The position numbers and the translations under genes were made by a program. This document shows, piece after piece, positions 8,162 to 17,441 of a DNA stretch of 64,000 bases. Each line of letters starts with the position of its first letter. The first letter of the stretch is position 1. Source of the DNA: Chitinophagaceae bacterium (GTDB taxonomy: Bacteria; Bacteroidota; Bacteroidia; Chitinophagales; Chitinophagaceae); contig JAHBTR010000002.1 in the NCBI GenBank assembly GCA_019638475.1, positions 434,001-498,000 on the forward strand, given 5' to 3'. Below the pieces are notes generated by a model that saw only the letters and a list, made by a program, of their open reading frames with translations, was not told the DNA's origin and did no database searches.

Positions 8162-10351
8162 ATGTCTTTTAGATTTTCTGTTATCAATTCTTTATTAAAA
8201 AGAGAAGTAATAAAACCAATAGAATCGCCAAGAACAACAGCCATTTTTGGCGAAAATGTATTTACCTTGCATACTGCCAGAAAATACTTGAGTGATGAAA
8301 CATATAAAAGCCTTTGTGCCAGCATAAAAACAGGTAAAAAAATAGACCGTTTTGCTGCCAATCAAATAGCTAATGGCTTAAAAGCATGGGCAGAAAGTAA
8401 AGGAGTTACCCATTTTACACATTGGTTTCAACCATTAACAGGAGCAACAGCCGAAAAACATGATTCTTTTTTTACATTAAAAAGTGATGGCACACCTATA
8501 GAAGAATTTGATGGTGCTACTTTGGTACAACAAGAGCCAGATGCTTCATCATTTCCTAATGGAGGTTTAAGAACAACTTTTGAAGCAAGAGGTTATACAG
8601 CTTGGGACCCTTCATCTCCTGCTTTTATAATGGAAATTGGCGAAAGCAATACTTTGTGTATTCCTACTATTTTTATTTCTTATACAGGCGAATCTTTAGA
8701 TTATAAAGCACCCTTATTAAAAGCGTTGGAAGAATTGAATAAAAGTGCAGTAGATGTGTGTCATTATTTTGATAAAAATATTTCTAAAGTAACAGCAACA
8801 TTGGGTTGGGAACAAGAATATTTTATTATAGATGAAGCATTAGCCAATGCAAGACCAGATATTGTACAATGTGGTAGAACTGTTTTTGGTGCATCGCCAG
8901 CAAAAGGACAACAATTAGAAGACCATTACTTTGGTTCTATACATGAAAGAGTATTTGCTTTTATGAAAGACTTTGAAACAGAAGCCTATAAATTAGGTAT
9001 TCCTTTAAGAACAAGGCATAATGAAGTAGCACCAGGGCAATTTGAATGTGCTCCTATTTATGAAGAAGTAAGTATAGCTGTTGACCATAATACTTTATTA
9101 ATGGATGTAATGGAAAGAGTTTCTTATAGGCATAATTTGTGTGTGTTACTGCATGAAAAACCCTTTGCTGGTATTAATGGTAGTGGTAAACATAATAATT
9201 GGAGCATGAGTACAGATACTGGAATAAATTTATTAGCACCAGGAAAAACGCCCAAAACCAATTTAATGTTCCTTACATTTTTTATTAATGCTATTAAAGC
9301 TGTACATGATTATGCCGATTTATTAAGAGCTGCTATTGCTAATGCAGGTAATGAACATCGTTTAGGAGCAAGCGAAGCACCACCAGCTATTATTTCAATA
9401 TTTGCTGGTGAATATTTATCAAAAGTATTAGATGAAATAGAAGCAAGAATTGGCGATAAATTTGATGAACAAGATGAAGCCATTTTAAAATTAGATATCC
9501 ATAAAAGTATTCCTGAATTATTTATAGACAATACAGATAGAAACAGAACTTCTCCTTTTGCATTTACTGGAAATAAATTTGAGTTTAGAGCAGTTGGTGC
9601 AAGTGCTAATTGTGCCAATGCTATGACTGTTATTAATACCATTATGGCAGAAACTTTAAAAACATTTAAGAAAGATATAGATACATTAATAGATAAAGGA
9701 GAGAAAAAAGAAATTGCTATTATGCAAACATTGCAGAAATATGTTTCTGAAAGTAAAAAAATATTGTTTGATGGAGATGGTTATAGTGAAGCATGGCATC
9801 ATGAAGCAGAAAGAAGAGGTTTAACCAATGTGCCTTCTGTGCCTTTGGCTTTAGATGCAATGGTTACAGATAAAGTAAAAAAATTATTTACCAGCAATAA
9901 TGTATTTACTCATTCAGAATTAGAAGCAAGACATGAGATAGAATTAGAAAAGTATATTAAAAAAATTCAGATAGAAGCAAGGGTAATGGGAGATTTGGCA
10001 TTAAACCATATTATACCTGCAGCTATTAATTATCAAAATAAATTATTGCAAAATATTAATGGATTAAAAACTGTGGGATTACCTGAATCTGAATATGCAG
10101 GACAATTAGCTATACTAAAAGATGTTAGCAAACACATTCAGCAGATTTATGAAAAAACAAAAGCATTGGTAGAAGCAAGAAAAGTAGTGAATAAAATAGA
10201 AGATACCAGAACCAAAGCCATAGCATATAGTAGTCAAGTAAAAGAAACTTTCTTTAAAGATTTACGTTATCATGTAGATAAATTAGAACGTTTGGTAAAT
10301 GATGAAGACTGGACTTTGCCAAAATATAGAGAGCTATTATTTTTAAAATAA
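8162..10351 (+). CDS. glutamine synthetase type III
   Basis: Type III glutamine synthetase (GlnN type, 729 residues, the usual length for this large dodecameric class). It makes glutamine from glutamate, ammonia and ATP in the cytoplasm. Class-specific blocks are clear: FGENVFTLHTARKYL at the N-terminus, HWFQPLTGATAEKHD, the catalytic-domain ATLGWEQEYFI, RTRHNEVAPGQFECAPI, the ATP-binding KHNNWSMST and NRTSPFAFTGNKFEFR. ATG start is preceded by AT-rich DNA with no clear Shine-Dalgarno, normal for this phylum. It is a single gene; the convergent neighbour ends two bases beyond its stop. In Bacteroidota this enzyme is commonly the main ammonia-assimilating GS; no second glutamine synthetase is in the window. 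Confidence 0.97.
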   Translation: MSFRFSVINSLLKREVIKPIESPRTTAIFGENVFTLHTARKYLSDETYKSLCASIKTGKKIDRFAANQIANGLKAWAESKGVTHFTHWFQPLTGATAEKHDSFFTLKSDGTPIEEFDGATLVQQEPDASSFPNGGLRTTFEARGYTAWDPSSPAFIMEIGESNTLCIPTIFISYTGESLDYKAPLLKALEELNKSAVDVCHYFDKNISKVTATLGWEQEYFIIDEALANARPDIVQCGRTVFGASPAKGQQLEDHYFGSIHERVFAFMKDFETEAYKLGIPLRTRHNEVAPGQFECAPIYEEVSIAVDHNTLLMDVMERVSYRHNLCVLLHEKPFAGINGSGKHNNWSMSTDTGINLLAPGKTPKTNLMFLTFFINAIKAVHDYADLLRAAIANAGNEHRLGASEAPPAIISIFAGEYLSKVLDEIEARIGDKFDEQDEAILKLDIHKSIPELFIDNTDRNRTSPFAFTGNKFEFRAVGASANCANAMTVINTIMAETLKTFKKDIDTLIDKGEKKEIAIMQTLQKYVSESKKILFDGDGYSEAWHHEAERRGLTNVPSVPLALDAMVTDKVKKLFTSNNVFTHSELEARHEIELEKYIKKIQIEARVMGDLALNHIIPAAINYQNKLLQNINGLKTVGLPESEYAGQLAILKDVSKHIQQIYEKTKALVEARKVVNKIEDTRTKAIAYSSQVKETFFKDLRYHVDKLERLVNDEDWTLPKYRELLFLK

Positions 10352-10352
10352 A

Positions 10353-11324
10353 TTATTTATATACAAACTGTAGTTCTAAAATATAATTGCTTTTACTTTT
10401 TTCTTTTAAAACAAGGTTTAGTGTTTTAGGATTGGGTTTTTCTATATCATCAAATTTTAAAAACACTACTTCTCTGATATTGTTTTTTATTTGAGGTAAA
10501 AAATAAACATAGTAATCGCTTAAACTAACCCTAATGTTGGTTAATGCAACTTCAAATTCTTTTTTGGCATCAGGATAATCTTTACATCCTTCTTTGGTGT
10601 AAAGAATCATTGATGTATCTTTTGTTTTATAAGCTCCTTTACATATAAATGGAGGAATTTCTCCCAAACATTCATTGGTAAATTTTCCTCTTTGAAATGT
10701 TCGCATCTGTGCTTTTAATGCACTGGCAAACATAAAACTACTGATAGGCTCATTGTGTGCAAGTTTGTAATAGAAAGGTGGTTTGCCTCCTTTTACTTTT
10801 AGTATAACAGTAAGTGTACTGTCTATATCAGTTTTTTGTTTGTATAATTCAACAAAAATATTGAATAAAAAAAAGCCACTATTTTGTGTAAAGGCAATTT
10901 TTGTTTGTCTTAGCCAAGGGGTATTATCATTGCCTTCTACACTTTTAAACAAAACATTTCCGCCCAATGATTCAGCTATTTGATTACTAAGGTTTACATA
11001 GACTCCTTCTGCAATTTCCATGTTTGTATAACTACCATAATAGTAAGCTGCTATGGGTACTGAGTCTATAATTATTCTACCCAATACAGCACCCTTTAGT
11101 TTTATTTTATTGTAATAAGAGGTATAATCTGTAAAAACAGAATCTTTGCCTGTAGAGGGTTTTTCTGTTATATTTTTAAAAAGAGTAGGGGCATTATTTA
11201 ATAATTGTACAAAACTTTTGGCAAAAGTATTTTTCTTTTGTTTGGGACTTCTAATATAAAAATCTTGTGCATTGCATATACAAATACCAAAGCAGAATAT
11301 ACATGCAATAACAATTCTTAGCAT
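10353..11324 (-). CDS. hypothetical secreted protein
   Basis: Not recognised. The 323-residue product begins with a cysteine-containing signal peptide (MLRIVIACIFCFGICICNAQ) and is probably exported to the periplasm. The rest alternates hydrophobic and polar residues as in a beta-rich fold. A segment with three cysteines lies in the middle third (CLGEIPPFICKG), and EGCKDYPDAKKEFEV follows. There is no membrane segment beyond the signal peptide and no known catalytic motif. The stop codon lies two bases from the stop of the convergent glutamine synthetase gene. It is alone on its strand and separated by about 110 bases from the next gene. Confidence 0.6.
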   Translation of the reverse strand: MLRIVIACIFCFGICICNAQDFYIRSPKQKKNTFAKSFVQLLNNAPTLFKNITEKPSTGKDSVFTDYTSYYNKIKLKGAVLGRIIIDSVPIAAYYYGSYTNMEIAEGVYVNLSNQIAESLGGNVLFKSVEGNDNTPWLRQTKIAFTQNSGFFLFNIFVELYKQKTDIDSTLTVILKVKGGKPPFYYKLAHNEPISSFMFASALKAQMRTFQRGKFTNECLGEIPPFICKGAYKTKDTSMILYTKEGCKDYPDAKKEFEVALTNIRVSLSDYYVYFLPQIKNNIREVVFLKFDDIEKPNPKTLNLVLKEKSKSNYILELQFVYK

Positions 11325-11436
11325 AAAATATTGAAGTGGGTTGTTAAATAAATTGTTTGACCTAATACTATAACGAAAATAATTATATTATGGTATAAAT
11401 GCAAGAAATTAAACTAAATAAAGGGCAGTTTGTATT

Positions 11437-12486
11437 TTATGTAGCCATTGCTTTCAAAAAATCAGTTACTAAGTAAGTAATAAGTTTGCCAGTCAATATA
11501 TCGGTTCTTCCATCATTTAATTGAGTAGCTCCTTCACAAATATGTAAATAGGCTGGTTTACTTTGTATAGCTGCATTATGAATATATTGTCTTGCATGAT
11601 TGGCTGTAATGCCAATAGGAGAGGCTGCACTGCTTAAAGCATATTCAATACTATCAATATCTAATTCAATGCCTGTTAGTGTATCTTCTGTAAAATCTGT
11701 TGCATGAAAAATAGATTGTAAAAAATTTTTCTTTTCATGTATAAAAATGTCTTCGTAAGTAATGCAATCTGTAAATGGATTATTGACTAAATCTAACCAA
11801 ACATTTTGTTGAATATAATTTTCGTGTAAGCCTATAATACAATATTTTTCTAAATAGCCATCTTCATCAGCATACTTAAAACCATTGCCACTATGTCTTC
11901 CTTCTATTGGTCTAAAATCTGCATGTGCATCTAAGTTGATAGCATTAATTTGTGCTAAAGGAATAACCCCTGCTTTGTACCAACCTTTTGCAGCACCTTT
12001 AATACATGGATAAGCATTGTTATGACCCCCACCAATAGCAATAGGCATTTTTTTATTTTGTGTTATAAGGTGCATTAATTGTTCTACTTGTGTATCTATT
12101 GTATTGACAGCATATCTGTAAGCTGTTACTTTTTCATCATCATTTCCTGCATTTGCTTCTATTACAGACGATAGTGAAGTAAAATCAAAATGTCCTAATA
12201 ATAAAATATCTGCACCATCTAAAAAATCATTGCTCTGAATATTTAAAAATGATTGTAAAAAAGGATGCCAAACACTATCTGTTCCTCCAGTGCCATAATT
12301 TGCTTTTACACCAATATCTTCAGGAATACCAAACAATACATATTTTACAGATGGTTGTTGTAATGCTTCTTCTAAGTTTGAACCAGGAGCTATACAACGA
12401 ATACGTTCTCCAAGTTTGGTTTCAAATTTTCTGATACGAGTAAGTGATAAAATATCTTGTTTGCTATAATAGTTAAAGTATTTCAT
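11437..12486 (-). CDS. arginase/formimidoylglutamase family hydrolase
   Basis: Ureohydrolase-fold enzyme of 349 residues, in the arginase/agmatinase/formimidoylglutamase superfamily. The binuclear manganese motifs are visible: GGGHNNAYP, NLDAHADFRP and ELDIDSI. Bacteroidota homologues are usually annotated as formimidoylglutamase (HutG), which hydrolyses N-formimino-glutamate to glutamate and formamide, but no other histidine-utilisation genes are next to it here. The assignment to that substrate is therefore tentative. It precedes folB on the same strand after a 40-base gap in the map; transcription order on the minus strand is trxB, folB, then this gene. Confidence 0.8.
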   Translation of the reverse strand: MKYFNYYSKQDILSLTRIRKFETKLGERIRCIAPGSNLEEALQQPSVKYVLFGIPEDIGVKANYGTGGTDSVWHPFLQSFLNIQSNDFLDGADILLLGHFDFTSLSSVIEANAGNDDEKVTAYRYAVNTIDTQVEQLMHLITQNKKMPIAIGGGHNNAYPCIKGAAKGWYKAGVIPLAQINAINLDAHADFRPIEGRHSGNGFKYADEDGYLEKYCIIGLHENYIQQNVWLDLVNNPFTDCITYEDIFIHEKKNFLQSIFHATDFTEDTLTGIELDIDSIEYALSSAASPIGITANHARQYIHNAAIQSKPAYLHICEGATQLNDGRTDILTGKLITYLVTDFLKAMAT

Positions 12487-12526
12487 GCGGTAATTAATTT
12501 GAATTATTTTTTTATTGTGCCTAAAG

Positions 12527-12883
12527 TTAGCTTCTTTTTAGTTCAAAATGAATACTTACTGAACCTTGCATTTTTACCATAGGTGGATATATTTTTTTTA
12601 TACTGATAGAAACAACATCTACCAATGAAAAATTTTGCAAAATAAGTTTACAAATATCTTGAGCCACTGTTTCTAAAAGGGGTGTAGCTTGTTTCATTCT
12701 TTGCTCTACCAAAGCATATACAGCAGCATAATTAGTACATTGCTGAATGTTGGTAATAGTTTCTGCTACTGTATGTTGTAAAAGTGTAATATTTACTTCA
12801 AATTCATTACCCAAAATTTTTTCTTCTTCGTATAAACCATGATACGAATGGAACAATAAGTTATGTAATTGAATTGTAAGCAA
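12527..12883 (-). CDS. folB: dihydroneopterin aldolase
   Basis: Dihydroneopterin aldolase, 118 residues, which cleaves 7,8-dihydroneopterin to 6-hydroxymethyl-dihydropterin and glycolaldehyde in folate synthesis. Family blocks are intact: LHNLLFHSYHGLYEEEK (catalytic tyrosine/glutamate region), the central NYAAVYALVEQRM, and the C-terminal SIKKIYPPM with the catalytic lysine. Length matches the tunnelling-fold family. It lies 27 bases downstream of trxB on the same strand and is probably co-transcribed with it; no other folate gene is nearby. Confidence 0.93.
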   Translation of the reverse strand: MLTIQLHNLLFHSYHGLYEEEKILGNEFEVNITLLQHTVAETITNIQQCTNYAAVYALVEQRMKQATPLLETVAQDICKLILQNFSLVDVVSISIKKIYPPMVKMQGSVSIHFELKRS

Positions 12884-12910
12884 TGAAATATATTAGTATT
12901 AGTTAAAAAA

Positions 12911-13852
12911 TTATTCTTCTATACCAGCTAAATATCTTTCTGCATCTAAAGCAGCCATACAACCACTTCCTGCTGCTGTTACAGCTTGTCTATATATTTT
13001 ATCTTGCACATCGCCTGCTGCAAAAACGCCTTTTATATTTGTTTTTGATGTTCCTGGAATGGTTTTTATATAACCTGCATCATCCATATCAATCCAGCCT
13101 TTAAAAATATCGCTATTGGGTTGATGACCTATGGCAACAAAAAAACCACTGATAGGAATGTTAGTTTTTTCGCCTGTTTTTGTGTTTACAATTCTTACAG
13201 CTTCTGTTTTATTTTCTCCTAAAATTTCATCTGTTTCACTGTTCCAATAAATCTTAATATTGGGTGTAGCTAAAACTCTTTCTTGCATTATTTTACTGGC
13301 TCTCATTGCATCTCTTCTAATTATCATGTGTACAGTGCTGCACAGTTTGCTTAAATAAATAGCTTCTTCTGCTGCTGTATCTCCTGCACCTACAATAGCT
13401 ACTTCTTTTCCTTTAAAGAAAAAACCATCACAAACAGCACATGCACTAACTCCCATACCATTTAATCTTTGTTCACTTGGAATACCCAACCATTTGGCAG
13501 ATGCACCTGTACAAATAATAACAGCATTGGTTTCAATCCATTTTTCTTCGTCTATTTGTATCTTATATGGTTGTTTAGAAAAATCTGTTTTTGTTGCAAT
13601 TCCATAACGAATATCTGCACCCATGCGTGTTGCTTGTTTTTCAAAATCTACCATCATTTCTGGACCTTGTACACCATTTGCATAGCCAGGATAATTTTCT
13701 ACTTCTGTTGTTATTGTTAATTGTCCACCAGGTTGTACACCTTGATATAAAACAGGTTTCAAACCTGCCCGTGCTGTATAAATAGCTGCTGTATAACCAG
13801 CAGGACCACTTCCTATAATAAGTACATCTACTTTTTCTGTTGCTTCGTTCAT
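12911..13852 (-). CDS. trxB: thioredoxin-disulfide reductase
   Basis: NADPH-dependent thioredoxin reductase of 313 residues, the normal low-molecular-weight form. The FAD-binding GSGPAGYTAAIYTARA lies near residues 13-28. The redox-active pair is CAVC (ACAVCDGFFF) instead of the more common CATC. The NADPH-binding GAGDTAAEEA follows, and the C-terminal FAD motif is GVFAAGDVQD. It keeps cytoplasmic thioredoxin reduced; no thioredoxin gene is in the window. It is the first gene of a probable trxB-folB unit, with a TAnnTTTG promoter box just upstream. Confidence 0.96.
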   Translation of the reverse strand: MNEATEKVDVLIIGSGPAGYTAAIYTARAGLKPVLYQGVQPGGQLTITTEVENYPGYANGVQGPEMMVDFEKQATRMGADIRYGIATKTDFSKQPYKIQIDEEKWIETNAVIICTGASAKWLGIPSEQRLNGMGVSACAVCDGFFFKGKEVAIVGAGDTAAEEAIYLSKLCSTVHMIIRRDAMRASKIMQERVLATPNIKIYWNSETDEILGENKTEAVRIVNTKTGEKTNIPISGFFVAIGHQPNSDIFKGWIDMDDAGYIKTIPGTSKTNIKGVFAAGDVQDKIYRQAVTAAGSGCMAALDAERYLAGIEE

Positions 13853-13879
13853 AATAATTTATTTTAATCTTGTATGCAG

Positions 13880-13887
13880 CAAAAGTA
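13880..13887 (-). promoter_or_regulatory. Bacteroidota -7 promoter box upstream of trxB
   Basis: The minus strand reads TACTTTTG, a match to the Bacteroidota -7 consensus TAnnTTTG, 28 bases before the trxB start codon. No convincing -33 TTTG was found at the usual distance. Confidence 0.55.
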
Positions 13888-14017
13888 TTATTAGTTTTCG
13901 TTAAATAAAGTATGATTTTTCACATAAAATACTAAGGTTTGGGGATAATAGAAAAACCTTACAATAGAGGGCATTTTAATTGTTGATTTTCCATCTATCA
14001 AATTTTAGTTTTCTATT

Positions 14018-14056
14018 TACGAAAAACATAGTATATTGCCTACGAATAAAATCGTA
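14018..14056 (+). promoter_or_regulatory. two candidate BlaI-type operators upstream of blaI
   Basis: Two 16-base dyads lie just before the blaI-like gene. The proximal one (14041-14056) is TACGA-N6-TCGTA, a perfect inverted repeat ending three bases before the ATG. The distal one (14018-14033) is TACGA-N6-TAGTA, with one mismatch. Their starts are 23 bases apart, about two helix turns. BlaI/MecI proteins bind such dyads and repress their own operon; the assignment is inferred from position and symmetry. Confidence 0.55.
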
Positions 14057-14059
14057 AAA

Positions 14060-14443
14060 ATGACGAGTATAAAAAAAATAAAGCCTACAGAAAGTGAATT
14101 AGAAATTTTAAGAGTGTTGTGGGATAAAGGTTCTGCCACAGTTCGTGATGTACATGAAGTATTGAGTTTACATAAAGATAGTGGTTATACTACTACTTTA
14201 AAATTGATGCAAATAATGTTTGAAAAAGGATTGGTAAAAAGAAATGATAGCAGCAAAACACATATTTATACAGCCAATGTAAGTAAAGAAAGTACGCAAA
14301 ACCAATTTGTCAATAAAATGATAGATACACTTTTTAGTGGCTCATCTACACAATTAGTTATGCAGGCTTTGGGCAATAGTAAACCTAATAAAGAAGAAAT
14401 TGAAGAAATACAACAACTACTTAATCAGTTGAAAAAAAGATAA
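14060..14443 (+). CDS. BlaI/MecI/CopY family transcriptional repressor
   Basis: Winged-helix repressor of about 127 residues. The DNA-binding domain starts PTESELEILRVLWDKGSATVRDVHE and continues with GYTTTLKLMQIMFEKGLV, the standard BlaI/MecI helices. The C-terminal part forms the dimerisation helices. In this family the repressor is inactivated by proteolysis when the partner M56 membrane sensor is triggered. The ATG at 14060 is preferred over an upstream TTG (14036), because an operator-like dyad lies between them. It precedes the M56 gene by five bases and the two are clearly one operon. The inducing signal need not be a beta-lactam. Confidence 0.93.
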   Translation: MTSIKKIKPTESELEILRVLWDKGSATVRDVHEVLSLHKDSGYTTTLKLMQIMFEKGLVKRNDSSKTHIYTANVSKESTQNQFVNKMIDTLFSGSSTQLVMQALGNSKPNKEEIEEIQQLLNQLKKR

Positions 14444-14448
14444 GAACA

Positions 14449-16311
14449 ATGAATGTTTTAGCAAATTCTGTTTTATTACAATCATTGGGCTATGCTATTA
14501 TTCATAGCTTATGGCAAATGGCATTGCTTTGGACTGCTTATAAAGTTATTACTACTACTATTAATTTATCTTCTAAAACAAAATATATATTAGCTACTAC
14601 TATACAAATTGCTGGTTTTTTGTGGTTTGTACTTACTTGCTCTTTTTATTATGTACAATATATTAATGAAAATGAGCAAGCAAATTTTCCTTTTTCAGCT
14701 GCAAGAAATGTAGTAGTGGTTTCTTACGAAGCAAATAATTTTCGGTCTTTGTTATTGAATATTATGTTACAGGCAGAACAGTTATTACCTTATTTATCTG
14801 TTGCTTATTTGCTTGTATTAACTATGCTTTTTATACAATGGAATAAACATTATACAACAGCTCAAACACTTAAAAATACAGGGCTTCATAAAATTAATGT
14901 TCAATGGAAATTATTTGTAAAAGAAACTTCTGCATTGCTGGGTATTAAAAAAGAAGTAAAAATATTTTTGAGTGAAAAAGTTACTACTCCGCTAACTATT
15001 GGTTTTCTAAAGCCAATTATTTTAGTTCCATTAGCAAGTATTAATCATTTAAGTGTAACACAAATGGAAGCTGTATTGCTACATGAATTGGCTCATATTA
15101 AAAGAATGGATTACTTACTGCATCTTTTTCTTTCAGTAATTGAGATTGTTTTATTTTTTAATCCATTTACCAAAGCTATTAATACACATATTCAAAGGGA
15201 AAGAGAAAATAGTTGTGATGATTGGGTATTGCAGTTTCAATACAATCCTACTGTATATGCAGAGGCATTGCTAAAAGTAGCAGTACTTAATGCTACATCT
15301 TTTCCTTCTTTTGCTATGACTGCTGTAAAAAGTAAGAATAGCTTACTTCATAGAGTAAGAAGAATGACTGAAGAAAAAAATATTTTATCGTTCAATTATA
15401 AAAAACACTTGATAGCTTTGGTGTTTATTTTATTTGCTGTTATCAGTATTACATGGCTTTTGCCTAAGCATAATTTGTTTAACAATACTCAACAAAAAAG
15501 TTTATACACTACAGATTCATCTTTAAACAGCAAAGAAGATGTGTATATTTATATGAAACCAATGACAGCAAAAATTAGTAATCCTTTGTTTAATCCGTTA
15601 TTCTTTTTCAAAAATCCATTGCAAGAAGAAATTAATAGAAACATTGTTATTACTGAACAAAAAACATCTGCTGTAAAAAATACACCATTATCAAAATCAG
15701 TTGCAGAAACTGCTTCTATTATTCAAGTAACACAAGCAGATGTTTTTAAAGTAGTAGAAGGTGTACTATTGAACAATAATGATACTACTCAACATACTAC
15801 AGAAAGTACAGCTAAAATAGATAATATATTCTGGCTTCAAGGAAAGAGATTTTCATTAGATAGTTCAATCCATTTTTGGAGCAATAAATTAAATCAATAC
15901 AATCAATTATTGAATAACACATTTATTGCACTATCAAAAGAAGCACCAAAAAATGAAATACCACAGGTTTTTGATAAAGCAATATTTTTCAAAGAAAAAT
16001 CTGATTCTTTACAAAAGATTGTAAAACAAAACAGAAAAAAAGTTATACAATTTCAAAGTACAGAAGCAGCAGATGAAGAAAATGTATTGGCATTTCCTGT
16101 TCATTATGCTATGAATTTTTTAAGAGATACTACCAATATGAACACATCAGTAAGTTATGAAAGTGATGTGATGATATTGACTATAAAAAGAAAAAAGAGT
16201 GAGTCTGATTGCCAAGAAAATTCAGCACAAGAAGAAACGCCCAAAAGGTATGATATAGTTATATCTAACCTAGGTGAGCCAGATAAAAGATTGATAATTG
16301 AAATATGGTAA
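14449..16311 (+). CDS. M56 family metallopeptidase, BlaR1-like membrane sensor
   Basis: BlaR1/MecR1-like membrane metallopeptidase of 620 residues. The N-terminal half has about four transmembrane segments. The zinc motif HELAH (LLHELAHIKRMDY, around residues 213-217) lies between them, and RERENSCDDWV carries the third ligand glutamate. The following segment KHLIALVFILFAVISITWLLP is the last membrane helix, at about residue 320. The roughly 290-residue C-terminal part is outside the membrane and lacks the penicillin-binding sensor domain of BlaR1, so it probably senses something else. It is translationally close to the blaI-like repressor upstream, its presumed cleavage target. A bidirectional hairpin terminator follows. 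Confidence 0.9.
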   Translation: MNVLANSVLLQSLGYAIIHSLWQMALLWTAYKVITTTINLSSKTKYILATTIQIAGFLWFVLTCSFYYVQYINENEQANFPFSAARNVVVVSYEANNFRSLLLNIMLQAEQLLPYLSVAYLLVLTMLFIQWNKHYTTAQTLKNTGLHKINVQWKLFVKETSALLGIKKEVKIFLSEKVTTPLTIGFLKPIILVPLASINHLSVTQMEAVLLHELAHIKRMDYLLHLFLSVIEIVLFFNPFTKAINTHIQRERENSCDDWVLQFQYNPTVYAEALLKVAVLNATSFPSFAMTAVKSKNSLLHRVRRMTEEKNILSFNYKKHLIALVFILFAVISITWLLPKHNLFNNTQQKSLYTTDSSLNSKEDVYIYMKPMTAKISNPLFNPLFFFKNPLQEEINRNIVITEQKTSAVKNTPLSKSVAETASIIQVTQADVFKVVEGVLLNNNDTTQHTTESTAKIDNIFWLQGKRFSLDSSIHFWSNKLNQYNQLLNNTFIALSKEAPKNEIPQVFDKAIFFKEKSDSLQKIVKQNRKKVIQFQSTEAADEENVLAFPVHYAMNFLRDTTNMNTSVSYESDVMILTIKRKKSESDCQENSAQEETPKRYDIVISNLGEPDKRLIIEIW

Positions 16312-16325
16312 ATGAATATAGAAAT

Positions 16326-16354
16326 AATAAAGCCACCTAAAAGGTGGCTTTATT
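16326..16354. terminator. bidirectional hairpin terminator
   Basis: A perfect 13-bp stem, AATAAAGCCACCT paired with its complement, with a loop of three A lies between the convergent M56 gene and the DUF2795 gene. The outer AT pairs give a U-rich 3' side when read from either strand, so it could end both transcripts. Confidence 0.75.
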
Positions 16355-16377
16355 ACAATGGGTTACTTGAAATATAA

Positions 16378-16602
16378 TTAGTATTCATCTTCATTAAACA
16401 TAAAATCATCCTGACTTGGATAATCTGGCCAAATATCTTCAATACTCTCATACACTTCAGTACCTTCATCATCTAATTCTTGCAAGTTTTCTACAACTTC
16501 TATAGGAGCACCACTACGAATACTATAATCTATTAGCTCATCTTTTGTAGCTGGCCAAGGAGCTTCTTCTAAGTAGCTTGCTAACTCTAAAGTCCAAAAC
16601 AT
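16378..16602 (-). CDS. DUF2795 domain protein
   Basis: Small acidic protein of about 74 residues, matching DUF2795 (LASYLEEAPWPATKDELIDYSIRSGAPIEVVENLQEL). This domain is widespread as a stand-alone protein in Bacteroidota, where its function is unknown. The ATG at 16602 starts the conserved part (MFWTLELASYLEE). The longer frame from 16647 adds an unconserved tail and is not favoured. The C-terminus is very acidic (DIWPDYPSQDDFMFNEDEY). It is a single gene between a shared terminator and a divergent ABC ATPase. Confidence 0.8.
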   Translation of the reverse strand: MFWTLELASYLEEAPWPATKDELIDYSIRSGAPIEVVENLQELDDEGTEVYESIEDIWPDYPSQDDFMFNEDEY

Positions 16603-16786
16603 AGGTTCAATTTTTTGCAAAAGTAATTGTATAAACGAAACTACCAAATCATAGTTTTAATGAGGGCAATTTTATATTTTTATGCCTATATCTGCCTGAA
16701 TATTATGATTTTGTTATGAATATACTAAAGCCAATCAGTATTTTATTGTATCATTGTTTTAATTTTCAAAGGCATAACTTTATTAA

Positions 16787-17437
16787 ATGTTAGAAGCTAA
16801 AAATATAACTAAGCAATACGGAAATCTGCCAATTTTAAAAGGCGTTAACCTTACTATTCAACATGGTGAAATTGTTAGTATTTTAGGTAGTAGTGGGGCA
16901 GGAAAAAGTACATTATTGCATATTTTAGGAACATTAGATACTGCCGATTCCGGAGAAATTTTTTTAAACAAAACACCTTTACATACACTAAAAGGAAAGA
17001 AACTTTCAACATTTAGAAATAAACAAATAGGTTTTATTTTTCAGTTTCATCATTTATTACCCGAATTTACTGCTTTAGAAAATGTGTGTATTCCTGCATG
17101 GATAGCTAAAAGAAAAACGAATGAAGTACAACAAGAAGCTAAACGCTTATTAGATATTTTTGGCTTGAGTAATAGAATAGATAATAAACCAAATCAATTA
17201 AGTGGGGGAGAACAACAACGTGTAGCAGTAGCCAGAGCATTAATTAATAAACCTTCTATTGTTTTTGCAGATGAACCTACAGGAAATTTAGATAGCACCA
17301 ATGCTAAAGAAATGCATGCATTATTTACACAACTTAGAGATGAGTTTAATCAAACTTTTTTAATAGTAACACACAATGAAGAACTTGCTACTTTAAGTAA
17401 TAGAGTTTTGCACATGAAAGATGGAATGATAGTATAG
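16787..17437 (+). CDS. ABC transporter ATP-binding protein, LolD/MacB type
   Basis: ATPase subunit of 216 residues. Walker A is GSSGAGKST (about residues 37-45), the signature is LSGGEQQRVA, Walker B is IVFADEP, followed by TGNLDS and the H-loop (IVTHNEE). The LNKTPLHTLKGKKLSTFRNKQIGFIFQFHHLLPEFTALENV region is typical of LolD, which powers lipoprotein release from the inner membrane, but MacB and FtsE relatives look alike. No permease gene is adjacent: the next gene is convergent and unrelated. In Bacteroidota lolD is often apart from lolC/E, so the name stays tentative. Confidence 0.85.
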   Translation: MLEAKNITKQYGNLPILKGVNLTIQHGEIVSILGSSGAGKSTLLHILGTLDTADSGEIFLNKTPLHTLKGKKLSTFRNKQIGFIFQFHHLLPEFTALENVCIPAWIAKRKTNEVQQEAKRLLDIFGLSNRIDNKPNQLSGGEQQRVAVARALINKPSIVFADEPTGNLDSTNAKEMHALFTQLRDEFNQTFLIVTHNEELATLSNRVLHMKDGMIV

Positions 17438-17441
17438 ATTA

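Noticed and set aside
9310-9642. 110-residue antisense frame in the glutamine synthetase gene
   Set aside because: Shadow of the conserved coding strand with no family signal of its own.
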